64,000 nucleotides of DNA from Pelagomonas calceolata (Eukaryota > Sar > Pelagophyceae > Pelagomonadales > Pelagomonadaceae), in the NCBI GenBank assembly GCA_918797485.1, contig CAKKNE010000003.1, positions 4,712,001 to 4,776,000 on the forward strand, given 5' to 3'. Positions 55,358-64,000 of the stretch are shown here, in pieces. The notes under the pieces are model-generated. The model worked only from the letters and a program-made list of their open reading frames with translations. It did no database searches and was not told the origin of the DNA. Made by a program: the position numbers and the translations under genes. Every line of letters begins with the position of its first letter. The stretch's first letter is position 1.

Positions 55358-56998
55358 ATGGCCGCAAATACGCTGCCCCCGGGCAGGCTGAAGTACCTGG
55401 AGGGCCTCGCGCCGGACCAGGCCACCTTCCAGAAGTACGTCGAGGATGAGGCGCGCTCGCGCGGCTGGGTAAAGCCCACCGAGCTGCTGCCCCGCGCCGC
55501 GCGGTCGCGCCGCGCGCCGCCGCCGTCCCCGGACCCCGCCCCCAAGAAACAGGGGCTGAAGAGGCGCCGCGAGACGTGGGAAAAGCTGCCCTCGTCGTCC
55601 CAGAAGCGCTCGCGCGGCGACGGCGCGGCGCGGCCGCGGGTCCTTCAGACCATAACAAACCGCGCCCCGCAGTCCCTGGACAGCGTCGTCGTCGCCTGCG
55701 ACGACGAGCGCGTCGAGGGCACCGCCATTGCCGTCGTCGGCGACACTGTGCAGGTCCAGCCGTTCGCGCAGGGCTCGGAACCGCTCGTCGTGAAGAAGGA
55801 GGAGACCGCCGTCACGGTGGGCGCGCGCTCGAGGCGCTCGAGGGGCGTCCCTCGCCGCGCGACGGACGCCGTTCTTCGCCCCGAAGGTCGGACCCATCTT
55901 TCGGGCGACTCGCTGTTGCTCAAGGACGGCAGCATGGTCGTCTTCCTGCAGCCCCGTCGTCCTCAAGGATCGAGGTCTTGGGCTCGCAAGATCGACGCGT
56001 TGCCCAAACACATCAACAGGTCGACTGCGTCCACCTGCGATGTCGTCCTCTCGTCGACTTCTAGAGAGGTCTCGGTGACCTCCGTCGTGGGGCCTGTGTG
56101 GGTCGTGTCGCAGGACAAGGCCAGAAGTGGTGCCTACGACGGCCTCGCGCGAGTCTACACCCTCGACCAGTGGTTTGATGGTACGTCGCCGGCGCTGCGA
56201 CCGCTTCCAGAGCGCTGCGTCGCGTCGCTGATCGACGACAGGCCGTCGACGATGAGCGGCTTGTGGGACTTGTTAAACGTGCGCGTCGCCGTTGCTGATG
56301 CCGTCGGCGAGCTCCTCCGCGGGAAAAAGAAGAGCGGTACCGTTACGACGTGTGTTTCGAAGTTGTACTGGGCCTACCTCTCGAAGCTGTCGGGCATGTG
56401 GATCGAGAAGTTCACGGCGAAGCGCGTCGTGGCGCGCGGGCGGCCAGGCGGCGCCGACGTGACGCGCCTCCAGTTCTACCGTTTCGAGCGGTTCTCGCTT
56501 AGCGGCGATGACGTGGTGCGCCTGGAGAGCGAGTTCCGGATCTTGGCGCGGCGACGCGGTCTACGAGTACCCCTAAAAGGCGGCTTCAAGGAGACGAGGG
56601 TGCCGACGACGCTGGACGAGTTCAACAAGCTCGTGCGGGTGACGTGCACTTACAACGTCGACACCGGCGAATTGAAGCTCAACGCCCGCTTCGAGGTCAA
56701 GTCGCCCGCCGAGGCCGGTGCCACGAACGTGACGAATCTGACGGCGCCGTCGCCGTTGCCACCGCCGGAGACGGCCGTCGAGCCCGTCGCGCCCGTCGAA
56801 GACACGCTGTCCGCGACGGTCGTCGCGGAGTTGCAGATGAAACAGTTCGAGCTCGACGGCGTCGTTTACACTATCACGGCGGCGACGGCGGCGTCGTGCG
56901 AGTTTAGGGAGGCCTACCCGGTCGCCGGCGCGGACGTGCCGACGCTCACGCGTCCAACGTCTGAAGTCCATGCACTCGTCGCAGCCTACGAAGAGTAA
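55358..56998 (+). CDS. Unknown protein, possibly carried by a mobile element
   Basis: 546 residues from the first ATG (MAANTLPPGRLKYLEGLAP). It has a basic middle (KKQGLKRRRETWEK, SQKRSRG), a region of short strands (VVVACDDERVEGTAIAVVGD, TVQVQPF), and a C-terminal part with YWAYLSKLSGMWIEKFTAKR and LQFYRFERFSLSGDDVV. I recognise no domain. It ends 8 bases from the end of a minus-strand coding unit that looks transposon-derived, so the two may be convergent genes of one element. GC is lower than in POLQ next door. A lone host gene is the alternative. Confidence 0.45.
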   Translation: MAANTLPPGRLKYLEGLAPDQATFQKYVEDEARSRGWVKPTELLPRAARSRRAPPPSPDPAPKKQGLKRRRETWEKLPSSSQKRSRGDGAARPRVLQTITNRAPQSLDSVVVACDDERVEGTAIAVVGDTVQVQPFAQGSEPLVVKKEETAVTVGARSRRSRGVPRRATDAVLRPEGRTHLSGDSLLLKDGSMVVFLQPRRPQGSRSWARKIDALPKHINRSTASTCDVVLSSTSREVSVTSVVGPVWVVSQDKARSGAYDGLARVYTLDQWFDGTSPALRPLPERCVASLIDDRPSTMSGLWDLLNVRVAVADAVGELLRGKKKSGTVTTCVSKLYWAYLSKLSGMWIEKFTAKRVVARGRPGGADVTRLQFYRFERFSLSGDDVVRLESEFRILARRRGLRVPLKGGFKETRVPTTLDEFNKLVRVTCTYNVDTGELKLNARFEVKSPAEAGATNVTNLTAPSPLPPPETAVEPVAPVEDTLSATVVAELQMKQFELDGVVYTITAATAASCEFREAYPVAGADVPTLTRPTSEVHALVAAYEE

Positions 56999-57006
56999 GT
57001 CACAAT

Positions 57007-60000
57007 TTACCAGTCTATCACGCGCTTCTGCTTCCAGCCGATGACCTTGAGCTCGCCGGGCTTGACCAGGCCTGTGAGCCACATCATCCGCCGCTGCATC
57101 CACTTGCCCAGCGCGGCGACGCGCGTCGCCCGCGTCGCCTCGTGGCCGCAGTGGCCGCCGCGCTGCGTCCGCGTGAGGAAGAAGCGCTTGATCAAGTGGT
57201 TCACGCTCTCGAAGCCCTGGTTCGAGTAGCGGTACAAGTTCCGGTACTTTCGCAAATAAGCAGTAATGTGGCCCGAGCCGATCATGAAGTAGTTGAAGTT
57301 CGCAGGGCCTTCGCCGTGGTCGTCAGTAGCCGATGGTAGGTCTCCTGGGCGAGGTCGTCGGCTTTGGCAATCTCGACGTCCGTGAGATCTTCTCGTTTTC
57401 GATATAGCACCATCAATTCCTCGTAGCCGCGGACGAGGTCGAGGACGACCCGCCGCTTGGCGTCGTCCGGGAAGCACGCCTCGATGAGCTCCGTGCCGAC
57501 GTTAGCAAAGATCTTCCGGGCGCGGCCGCAATTCAACGAGATCTTCTCGACGGAATCTTCGTCCTTGGAGAGCGGCGCCGTCCACTTGCCCTCGCGGCCG
57601 TTCGGGCAGCCGAAGCCTTTCGTTCTAATCAATTTCTCCAGCGGCCGCAGCTTCGCCAGGGCCACGCTCTTCTCGTAGATCACAAATAAATTGTTGAGGA
57701 TGAGCCGCAACAGCTTCTCGCGCGTCCGGTTTTCTAAATGCAAGACGCACGGGACCATATGCTCGACCAGGGAGATGAGCGCATCAGAATTTGGCGTGGC
57801 GTGTTCTAATTGCGCTTGAAGTTCGTAATATTGGTCAACCAATTTCAGGCGCGCGTCAGCTTCTCGACGCGCGAACCGAGGTTGCCCGTCACCGCCAGGC
57901 CGAAATCAACAAGACAATCGTTCACGACCAGCGAAAATTGCGTTTTTTGTGCTGGGGTCGCAGTTCGACAGTCGAACTTTGCGTAAAACCCGTTTTGGTT
58001 GGGGTTTTCCAATTCCAAGCAATGCTGACCGCAATAAGCAGCGAAGCGCGCGTGCAAGTGGGCCGAGGTGCCGCCCGCATCGAGCCCAGCCTCCGCGGCG
58101 AGCTCGCGCAGCTGCGCCGCACTTAAAGTCTTGGCCTCGCGCATGTAGCGGTAGGCTGGGGGCAGCTCCCCTCTGAGCTCCGTGAGCGCAGCGGCAGCCG
58201 TAGCGCGCCACTCGTCTACGGCAGCCGGCGTCGACATCTCCGCGTGGTAGCACACTAACCGACCCGCTGCTCTGCAGACGTCGCAAAGGTCGTCAACTAC
58301 CTTGGGCGTCGTCATCTGCCTGTTGGTCTGCGCGCAACAATAACACGGCCGCGCGTTCTCCGACGTCCCAGTCGCGAAGCCCTTCTTCGACACCGTCTGG
58401 AGGTTGGCCATGTCGCCCGAGCAGACGTAATCAACGTGAACGGCGCGGCCCTCTGCCTCTGACTGGTAGACACCATCGGTTTGCGCCGTCGCCGCTGTAC
58501 TGAAGTGATCCGTCACGTCGTCTAAAGCTTCGTACAGGGCATGGCTCTCGTGGCCAACGGCTAACGTAGTAATATGAACCCGATCAGGCGACTGGAAGTC
58601 GGTGATAGGCTTGCCAGTGATCGGGTCGACCGCGCGGCTGTCGTTGACGTGGATCCCTTGCATCGTAAAGTCGTCGCTTTTCGTGATGTTGCTGCCGTCT
58701 TGCGTGCCTCTGATCCTCCGCGGATCCGCGGGACTGCGTCCAGTCTCAAGGAGCCCATACTGCTTTCCGATGACGTCGAGGACCGCGCCCGTCGCAATGC
58801 CGACCGCCTCGTAAGTGCCGTCGCCCGCGGACGTTTCCGTAACCGAAACCTTGTGGCCATCAGCAACTCTCTCGACCAGCTTGGCTGTTTCCTGGAGCGC
58901 GAACTTCGTGGGGAATAACAGCATCACGTGCTTGCCCAACGTCTCCCCGAGCGCAACGAGAGCCGCCCGCTCTCTGGCCCGCATGGCCTCGCTCGCAGCG
59001 TAGTTCCCCGTCATCTCCACGTCCATGGTCTTCAGTAGTTCGGCTGGAGAGAAAATCTCCTGGAGGCGCCGGTACTCCGCGCACGCAAAGTGAGCTCGCA
59101 CGAGGCCAATCTCCCCCCGCCCGCGAGAGTGTTGACACCACGCGTAGTCGGCTAGGAGACGCAGACACTTCTGTTGCTTTCTTTTGAGCGTACCACCACA
59201 AATTCTACTGAGAAAGTCGCCGACGGCGTGGACCACGGGCCACAACGACTCGCCTTCGAAGTCCGAATCCGGCGGCGGCTCCTCCGGTAAATACGCAACA
59301 CGAGAACCCAGCCAGGCGCCTCGAAGCCGTCGAAGGCCATAAAGCTCGAGGTTGAGCTGGCTTTGTTTCTTTTTCAAATCGGCGACTTCAGTTCTCTGCG
59401 CGTCGAGTTGCCGCTGCAACTCGCGCGTGTTTGTCCGGAACCCCTCCTCCAATCGCCGCCGCTCCTCGTCTAGCCGCCGCCGCCGCGTCGCTCACAGTCT
59501 ATTTTCCATAGTTCTTTCTCTTGTGAAAATTTGGCTCTAAGGCGATCAACGTCGCGCCGTCGTGCCGCTCTCTCCGCGGAGAGCGCGTTCGCCTCGCGGT
59601 CCAGAGAGAGAAGCATAAGTCTTGCCGAGTCGGTGGCGCTCCTCGCGAAGACTGCGTCCTGTCTGTCGCGTAGCTCCGCGTGGGCCGCGACGGCCGCGGC
59701 GCGCGCGGCTTCCGCGCGGTCGCACGCCGCGAGCGCGTCTTCGGCGCGCTGCTCTAGGGCCATTAAATCTCGTCGTGTCACGGGCCGTGGTACTGGCGCG
59801 ACTTCGTCGAGGTCGACCACGTCTTCGTCCGGCACGAGCAGCTCAGCATCATCAACCGGATCCACGCGCGTGACCTTCTCGCCGGGCGTCGTGTACATCC
59901 TAGGCCGCGCGGACGTCGGGCGCTTCTCGCCGGACCGCGCCGTCGTCTTCGACGGCTTGCGCGGCGCTCGGGGCGGCTGCTTCCTCTTGCACTGGAACTT

Positions 60001-60324
60001 CTCCTCTGGTCGCGGGAACGGCGGCTCGACGCCATCGGGGTACTCCTCGAGCGCGCGCGCGCGGTTCTGCACGGCTGGCAAGAAGTAGATGCACCGCGGC
60101 TCCTTATCAATTTCGTACGACTTCCGCCAGTACCGACCCTCGGCATCAAAGGTCACCCTTGTCCTCGCGGTGGGACCGAGCGCCGCGTTGAGCGCGGCGC
60201 GCGTCGCCACGCCGTCCATCTCCATGAGGAGCTCGTCGTCGCTGAGGAAGACGTCCCCCTCCGGCATTGGCAGGGCGTCGAAGATGTGCTGATCGTCCGC
60301 CGCGGGCTTCCACACCCGCGGCAT
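57007..60324 (-). mobile_element. Decayed transposon-like coding unit, family unknown
   Basis: One protein of roughly 1,070 residues seems to be spread over adjacent minus-strand segments (59470-60324, 57845-59452, about 57282-57842 and 57007-57300), with the frame broken in about three places. Parts, in order: an acidic/basic N-terminal region; a coiled coil (RELQRQLDAQRTEVADLKKK); a central region with CYCCAQ...CDVCRAAGRLVCYH, a probable zinc knuckle; and a C-terminal block LYRYSNQGFESVNHLIKRFF then TRTQRGG and LGKWMQRRMMW. This last type of block occurs in large repeated gene families of algae that are thought to be transposases, but I see no clear catalytic triad. No viral capsid, envelope or polymerase gene is present. 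Confidence 0.45.
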
Positions 60325-61345
60325 CGTGGCAGCACCAACGTTCTCGGGCTGTGAACAAGTTATTAAAACTTGATTAGAGTATGCTGCGCAGCAGCTGCGT
60401 GTGGGCTGCCTCCCCCAATCAAGTTTTAATGCGATGCAGCTGGACCGAGATCGCAGCGCTTTTAGCAGCGCCGCTGGGCGCTCAGCTACCCCCTGGTTTT
60501 CCTACAAGTTACTGCAATACATAATGTAACTAGGGGGGCTTGGTATCCTACCAGTAGGCCGTAGTGTCACGAGGGCTAGAAGGTGCGGGTAAGATAAGGG
60601 GGGGGGGTACAATGAAAGAGCGGTACAGTCGTAATCTCCCGACTGATAGATATCTCTCAATCTCGCGCCGTCCGGGCCCCGGGCGGTACACTTCCAGGCA
60701 TCCGTCGTCCATCTGGGGTTGGGTTTTTTTGCCACCTGGGGGGGCTGTGGGGGGGGGTTAGCAGGGGGGTGGGGGGGGTTCACCCTTCATTACTCGCCGG
60801 CTCGAGGGTGGGGGGTGGGGGGGGTCGACGGCTGCCGGAGGTGACTACCGTCGCGCGCGCCGGGCGCGGATTCCGCGAGGAACTCCTAGACGCGACATGA
60901 AGTTGTTTGAGTATCGTTCCGTTGGCTGATGGGCCAGAGAGATCAATGGGACACTTACTGGGGGGCGAAAAAAATAATTTTTTTAATTCGCGATATTGAC
61001 GGTCCCACCAGTGCTTGTCGGCGGCCGTCACGCGGTTCGCCGGCCGCCGATTGCCCTAGTGCCCACATGACGCCGTCGAGGCAAAAGATCACTGGCAGAC
61101 TAGCGTCGTATAGAGTAGTCTAGCGTGGTAGAGTTGAGGTTTGGGCTAGCGGCATGTAAGACACTAGCGAGCACAAGCAGCGCAATCATATCAGGGCTTT
61201 TGAGCTAAAAGAGCTTCAGGCCGGAAATCTAATCACGTGGTAGTTGATCAACAATTGCTGCCGCTCCGCCGGCTAAGGCGTGATGCTCGTGTCGCGGTGA
61301 TTTGTACAACGCCATAGTCAAGCCCAAAGCGAACGCATCATCGCC
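60325..61345. other. Intergenic with hairpin and G-runs
   Basis: A perfect 14-bp inverted repeat ATTAAAACTTGATT / AATCAAGTTTTAAT (60362-60375, 60417-60430) encloses 41 bases and may mark an element end. A second hairpin pairs AGTTAC with GTAACT near 60509-60533. G-runs (10 at 60598-60607, and several of 6-9 at 60735-60780 and 60810-60825) could form quadruplexes. No gene is recognised. Confidence 0.5.
60362..60430. repeat. 14-bp perfect inverted repeat, 41-base loop
   Basis: The arms ATTAAAACTTGATT and AATCAAGTTTTAAT are exact complements. It lies directly upstream of the minus-strand coding unit at 60324, so it could be a terminal or regulatory structure of that element. Confidence 0.75.
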
Positions 61346-62164
61346 ATGGGCGATGCGGAGCAAGCGTTGCTGAAGATGAGCCCCGTGGAGAACGCGGCGG
61401 TGGGCGTCGGCGCGGGCACCATCGAGGTGATCGCGCTGCAGCCGATCCTCTACTGGAAGAACGCGACGCAGCAGGGCCTGCCGCTGTCGCTGAACCCGAG
61501 GATGTTGTATCGCGGCCTGAGTACGTCCGTGGTAAACATGGCGACGCTCACGGGGCTCCAGTTCCCGCTGACGGGCGCCGTCGCGAAGGCGATCACGGGC
61601 GGCGAGGAGCGCCCGCTCGGCGACGGCGAGAAGGTCGGCGCCGCGTTCTGCGGCGGATTCATCAGCGGCCTCGCCTGCGGGCCCTTTGAGCTGACGATGA
61701 TCCAGCAGCAGCGGTTCGGCGGGAGCATCGTCGGCACGCCCGCGCGGTTGATATCGACCTTCGGACTGGGGGGCATGTCGCGCGGGCTCCTGATGTCGTG
61801 CGGGCGCGAGGGCATCTACACCGCCGGCGTGCTGGGGACGTGCCCCGTCTTCATCGACAAGTTCAAGGCGCGGGGCTTCTCGACCAACCAGGCAAAGATG
61901 GGCGGCGCGATCTGCGCGGGCGTCATGTCGGCCTCCCTCTCGCACCCGATGGACACGGTGAAGTCCTGCCTGCAGGGGGACATCGAACAGAAGACGTACA
62001 CGTCGAACGCGGGGACCTTCAGGACGCTGTGGGCGGAGGGCGGCGCATCGCGCTTCTTTTCCGGCTACCTCTTCCGCACGGGGCGCATGATCCTGGCGGT
62101 AGGCATCATGAACGAGTGCAAGCTCCGCCTCTCGCCGCTCCTCTTTCCGCACCACTTCGCGTAG
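61346..62164 (+). CDS. Mitochondrial carrier family protein
   Basis: 272 residues, the usual length for this family. Three repeats can be traced. The third has the full signature PMDTVKSCLQGD (PxDxxKxxxQ) preceded by GGAICAGVMSASLSH. The second is GPFELTMIQQQRFGG (PxExxxxxxQ). The first, QPILYWKNATQQG, is degenerate but in place. Carriers move small metabolites across the inner mitochondrial membrane, or sometimes peroxisomal or plastid membranes. The substrate cannot be read from sequence. The conventional charges of repeats 1 and 2 are incomplete, which hints at a divergent subfamily. Single exon. Confidence 0.8.
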   Translation: MGDAEQALLKMSPVENAAVGVGAGTIEVIALQPILYWKNATQQGLPLSLNPRMLYRGLSTSVVNMATLTGLQFPLTGAVAKAITGGEERPLGDGEKVGAAFCGGFISGLACGPFELTMIQQQRFGGSIVGTPARLISTFGLGGMSRGLLMSCGREGIYTAGVLGTCPVFIDKFKARGFSTNQAKMGGAICAGVMSASLSHPMDTVKSCLQGDIEQKTYTSNAGTFRTLWAEGGASRFFSGYLFRTGRMILAVGIMNECKLRLSPLLFPHHFA

Positions 62165-63243
62165 AGCGCCACTACCGGGCGCGGTCGGATGCCCGCGGTA
62201 TTAAAGATTAGGAAGCTTCGATTAAGGGGAGCCAGGCGCACTGGGGCTGAGCCTGAGGCCCTCTCGCCAGCCAACACGGTCCCGACACGGCCGGGGAGGG
62301 ATGCTGGTTGCCCTAGCTGGGGTGTCGCCCTTGGGAAGCCTGGTGAAGACCCTACTTAAGGAGCGCATCAGTTGCGGACATTGCTCGTGCCCGGGTCTTC
62401 AAGTTCTTTCCGTGGTGTAAAAACTAGCACGTGCTCCGTCGCGGGGGGCCGGCTCGGCGAGGGGGGTACCCCGCGCGCGCGGTAGTTTCGGAGGACTCGG
62501 AATCAGTACCAATTGTTCACTGTTAGTACACCGTGACCTTTTGAATAATACTATGGAATTAGAAGCTATAATCTTATTGACAGAGAGACACTAGTTACTC
62601 GGTTTTGGGGACGCTAGCCTAGTCCCGGGGGGATGGACGCCTAGAGCCAGGCCTCTAAAGGTCCGAATCCAGCGTCACGTCTTCACCGTCGGGTCTGGGA
62701 GCAGGGCCTGCCTGGGGGGGCACTGGAGGATTGTAATCGTCTGCCACATGCCCAGGCCGAGTCGTGTCACCGCCACCTGTATGAGTAAAGAGAGGACTAT
62801 GAGCTTATTGACACAAGCGTAGGAAACCCGCAGAGGCACATTCCAGGGCGCAACACGCTATTGAACACGGCATTTTGCTTACGCCGCAGCGCTGGCGCCC
62901 CCCGTGCCAACCGCAGACAGCTGTCGGCGCCAACCAGCCAGTTTTACGGCGCGCCACGTGGCGTTTTATAGAATTGTTTATAGACCGTCTAGAGGATTAG
63001 CTATAGTCAATTCGGGTTGCGGGGGCGCGCGCCTAGAAGGCTGACGGGGGAGCTATCTCCCGCGAGCGTGTACGTAAGCTATAGACCGTCTAGCTAGCTG
63101 CAGCTAGCCGACCGATTGCGACGACGACGGTTTTTTAGCCCCCCACCCCGCACGAAACGGGGATTGCAAAAAAATACGGGTTTTGCTTTGCAAAAAACCC
63201 GGGCTAGCTGGACCAAACGCGCAGTCAGCTGCAAGCAGGAGAC
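62165..63243. other. Intergenic with dispersed repeat
   Basis: No gene is seen. 63009-63080 is the partner of the 1886-1956 repeat. An AT-rich stretch lies at 62520-62600. G-rich clusters occur near 62625 and 62715. GTACGTAAGC and CTATAGACCGTCTAG words recur at 62975-63100. Confidence 0.5.
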
Positions 63244-64000
63244 ATGGGCAACGCCGCGCCGCGCGCGGCGGCCGCGACGACGCCGGACGCGCCGGAGCGC
63301 CGGCTGGCCGAGGACCTGCGCCATGCCGTCGTCGTCGCGCGGCTCGGGCGCGGCCGCGTCCTCACGTCCCTGCGGTGCCGCGCGGGGGGCGCGGCGCTCG
63401 TTTTAAAGGTCCACCTCCCGCGCGCGCGCACGAAGGCGCTCGACGCCGCGAGGGACGAGGTCGCAAGGGTCCGGCGGCGGCTCGCGGACCACCCGGCGCT
63501 CGCGCCGGCCGTCGCGTTCTTCGGCAAGGTCGCGCCGCCGCGCGTCACAGGTGCCTTCGACCCGGAACGATCGCGAGCCGTCGTCGGCACGCCATCGCCG
63601 GGGCTCACACTCGCCACGCGCAGGCCGCGCCGAAGGCGGCGGCGGCGGCGTACCTCGCGAGACGGCACTTCTCGGCGTCGCTCGCCGACCGGCTCCAGCG
63701 AAGGCCGTTCCTCGTCGGGGTCGAGCGGCTCTGGCTGATATATCAGCTCCTCGACGCGCTCGCGCACGCCCACGCGCGGGGCGTGGTCCACGGCGACGTG
63801 AGAAGTGAAAACATCATGGTCGCCGAGTGGTGCTTCTGCGTTTTGGTCGACTTCGCCGCCCACAAACCCGCGACGCTGCGCGACGACGGCCCCGCGGTTT
63901 TGGAGCACTTCGCGGCGGGCGACGGCGCGCAGCGCGCGGCGCGCTGCTACGTGGCGCCCGAGCGCCTCGTGCGGGACCTCTCCCCCGAAACCGGCGGGTT
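63244..64000 (+). CDS. PIK3R4: VPS15/PIK3R4 pseudokinase-type regulatory kinase, partial
   Basis: The gene runs off the window. Exons seen: 63244..63528 and 63624..>64000. It opens MGNAAP, an N-myristoylation site as in VPS15. Exon 2 reads AAPKAAAAAYLARRHFSASL, then RPFLVGVERLWLIYQLLDAL, then HAHARGVVHGDVRSENIMV, VLVDFAAHKP and CYVAPERLV. HGDVRSEN in place of HRDLKxxN and DFA in place of DFG are exactly the VPS15 variants (HGDIKTEN, TDFASFKP). VPS15 holds and activates the PI3-kinase VPS34 in autophagy and endosome traffic. The HEAT and WD40 parts must lie beyond the window. Confidence 0.88.
63529..63623 (+). mobile_element. Diverged introner-type intron in VPS15 (95 nt, GT-AG)
   Basis: Repeats GTCGCGCC (63529-63536) and GCCGCGCC (63624-63631) match at 7 of 8. 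The 87-bp element ends CCACGCGCAG but its inverted ends are weak. Removal joins FFGK|AAPKAAAAAYL in phase 0, which fits the VPS15 pattern. Confidence 0.7.

Noticed and set aside
55174-55545. N-terminal extension of POLQ by 124 residues
   Set aside because: The extension overlaps the next gene's upstream region, has no homology and precedes a good ATG; the helicase begins right after that ATG.
1-64000. tRNA, rRNA or CRISPR features
   Set aside because: No cloverleaf-like A/B boxes, rRNA segments or regularly spaced repeats were recognised by eye. A covariance-model scan could still find a tRNA I missed.
1-64000. Bacterial or organellar origin of the window
   Set aside because: PACRG, condensin II, CWC15, VPS15, POLQ and spliceosomal introns are nuclear eukaryotic features, and there are no operons.

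Overview
The window is GC-rich nuclear DNA from a unicellular, flagellate, plastid-bearing eukaryote. The best fit is a pelagophyte alga of the Aureococcus anophagefferens type. Three things point there: dense genes with very high third-position GC, markers of flagella (PACRG) and of a plastid (KARI with a targeting leader), and above all the introns. Twelve introns can be placed, and every one carries the mark of an 'introner': a short non-autonomous DNA transposon with CTGYGYG(G/C)AAATCAA-type inverted ends, flanked (in 11 of 12) by an 8-bp target duplication. The duplication supplies the 5' splice site (GT or GC) and the element supplies the 3' AG. This matches what is published for Aureococcus. 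Species assignment is an inference; no database was searched.

Layout. 0-5 kb: GT90 glycosyltransferase, PACRG, a dysferlin-domain secretory protein. 5.1-7.1 kb: a roughly 2-kb AT-richer transposon. 7.2-21.5 kb: a J-domain/PAM2 co-chaperone, condensin-II subunit NCAPD3, a small BAF-like protein, a DVD-motif glycosyltransferase, a 1,777-residue armadillo protein interrupted by four introners, and a cut-off GT61 fragment next to a transposon. 22-32 kb: a DEAD-box helicase, a glycosyltransferase-sulfotransferase fusion, a RIOK3-like fragment cut off by a LINE, a cyclophilin-SYF2 fusion and a Cas1p/RWA-type O-acetyltransferase, with LINE 3' ends and GTACC-ended elements between them. 32-49 kb: CWC15, KARI, an SGNH-like secreted protein, an unknown membrane protein, a nucleoside-hydrolase-like protein, a RING E3, another GT61, a sulfotransferase, and an MBD4 DNA glycosylase with its MBD. 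49.7-55.2 kb: a full helicase-polymerase POLQ. 55.3-60.3 kb: a convergent pair of unfamiliar coding units that looks like a decayed mobile element. 61-64 kb: a mitochondrial carrier and the start of VPS15.

Themes. About nine genes act on secreted or surface glycans (GT90, a DVD-motif GT, two GT61, GT-sulfotransferase, sulfotransferase, O-acetyltransferase, SGNH-like, and possibly the DysF protein), which suggests a complex sulfated and acetylated coat. Two genes serve DNA repair (MBD4, POLQ) and two the spliceosome (CWC15, cyclophilin-SYF2). Mobile DNA has shaped the window in four ways: making introns, truncating genes, leaving LINE 3' ends, and placing GTACC palindrome arrays just upstream of many start codons.
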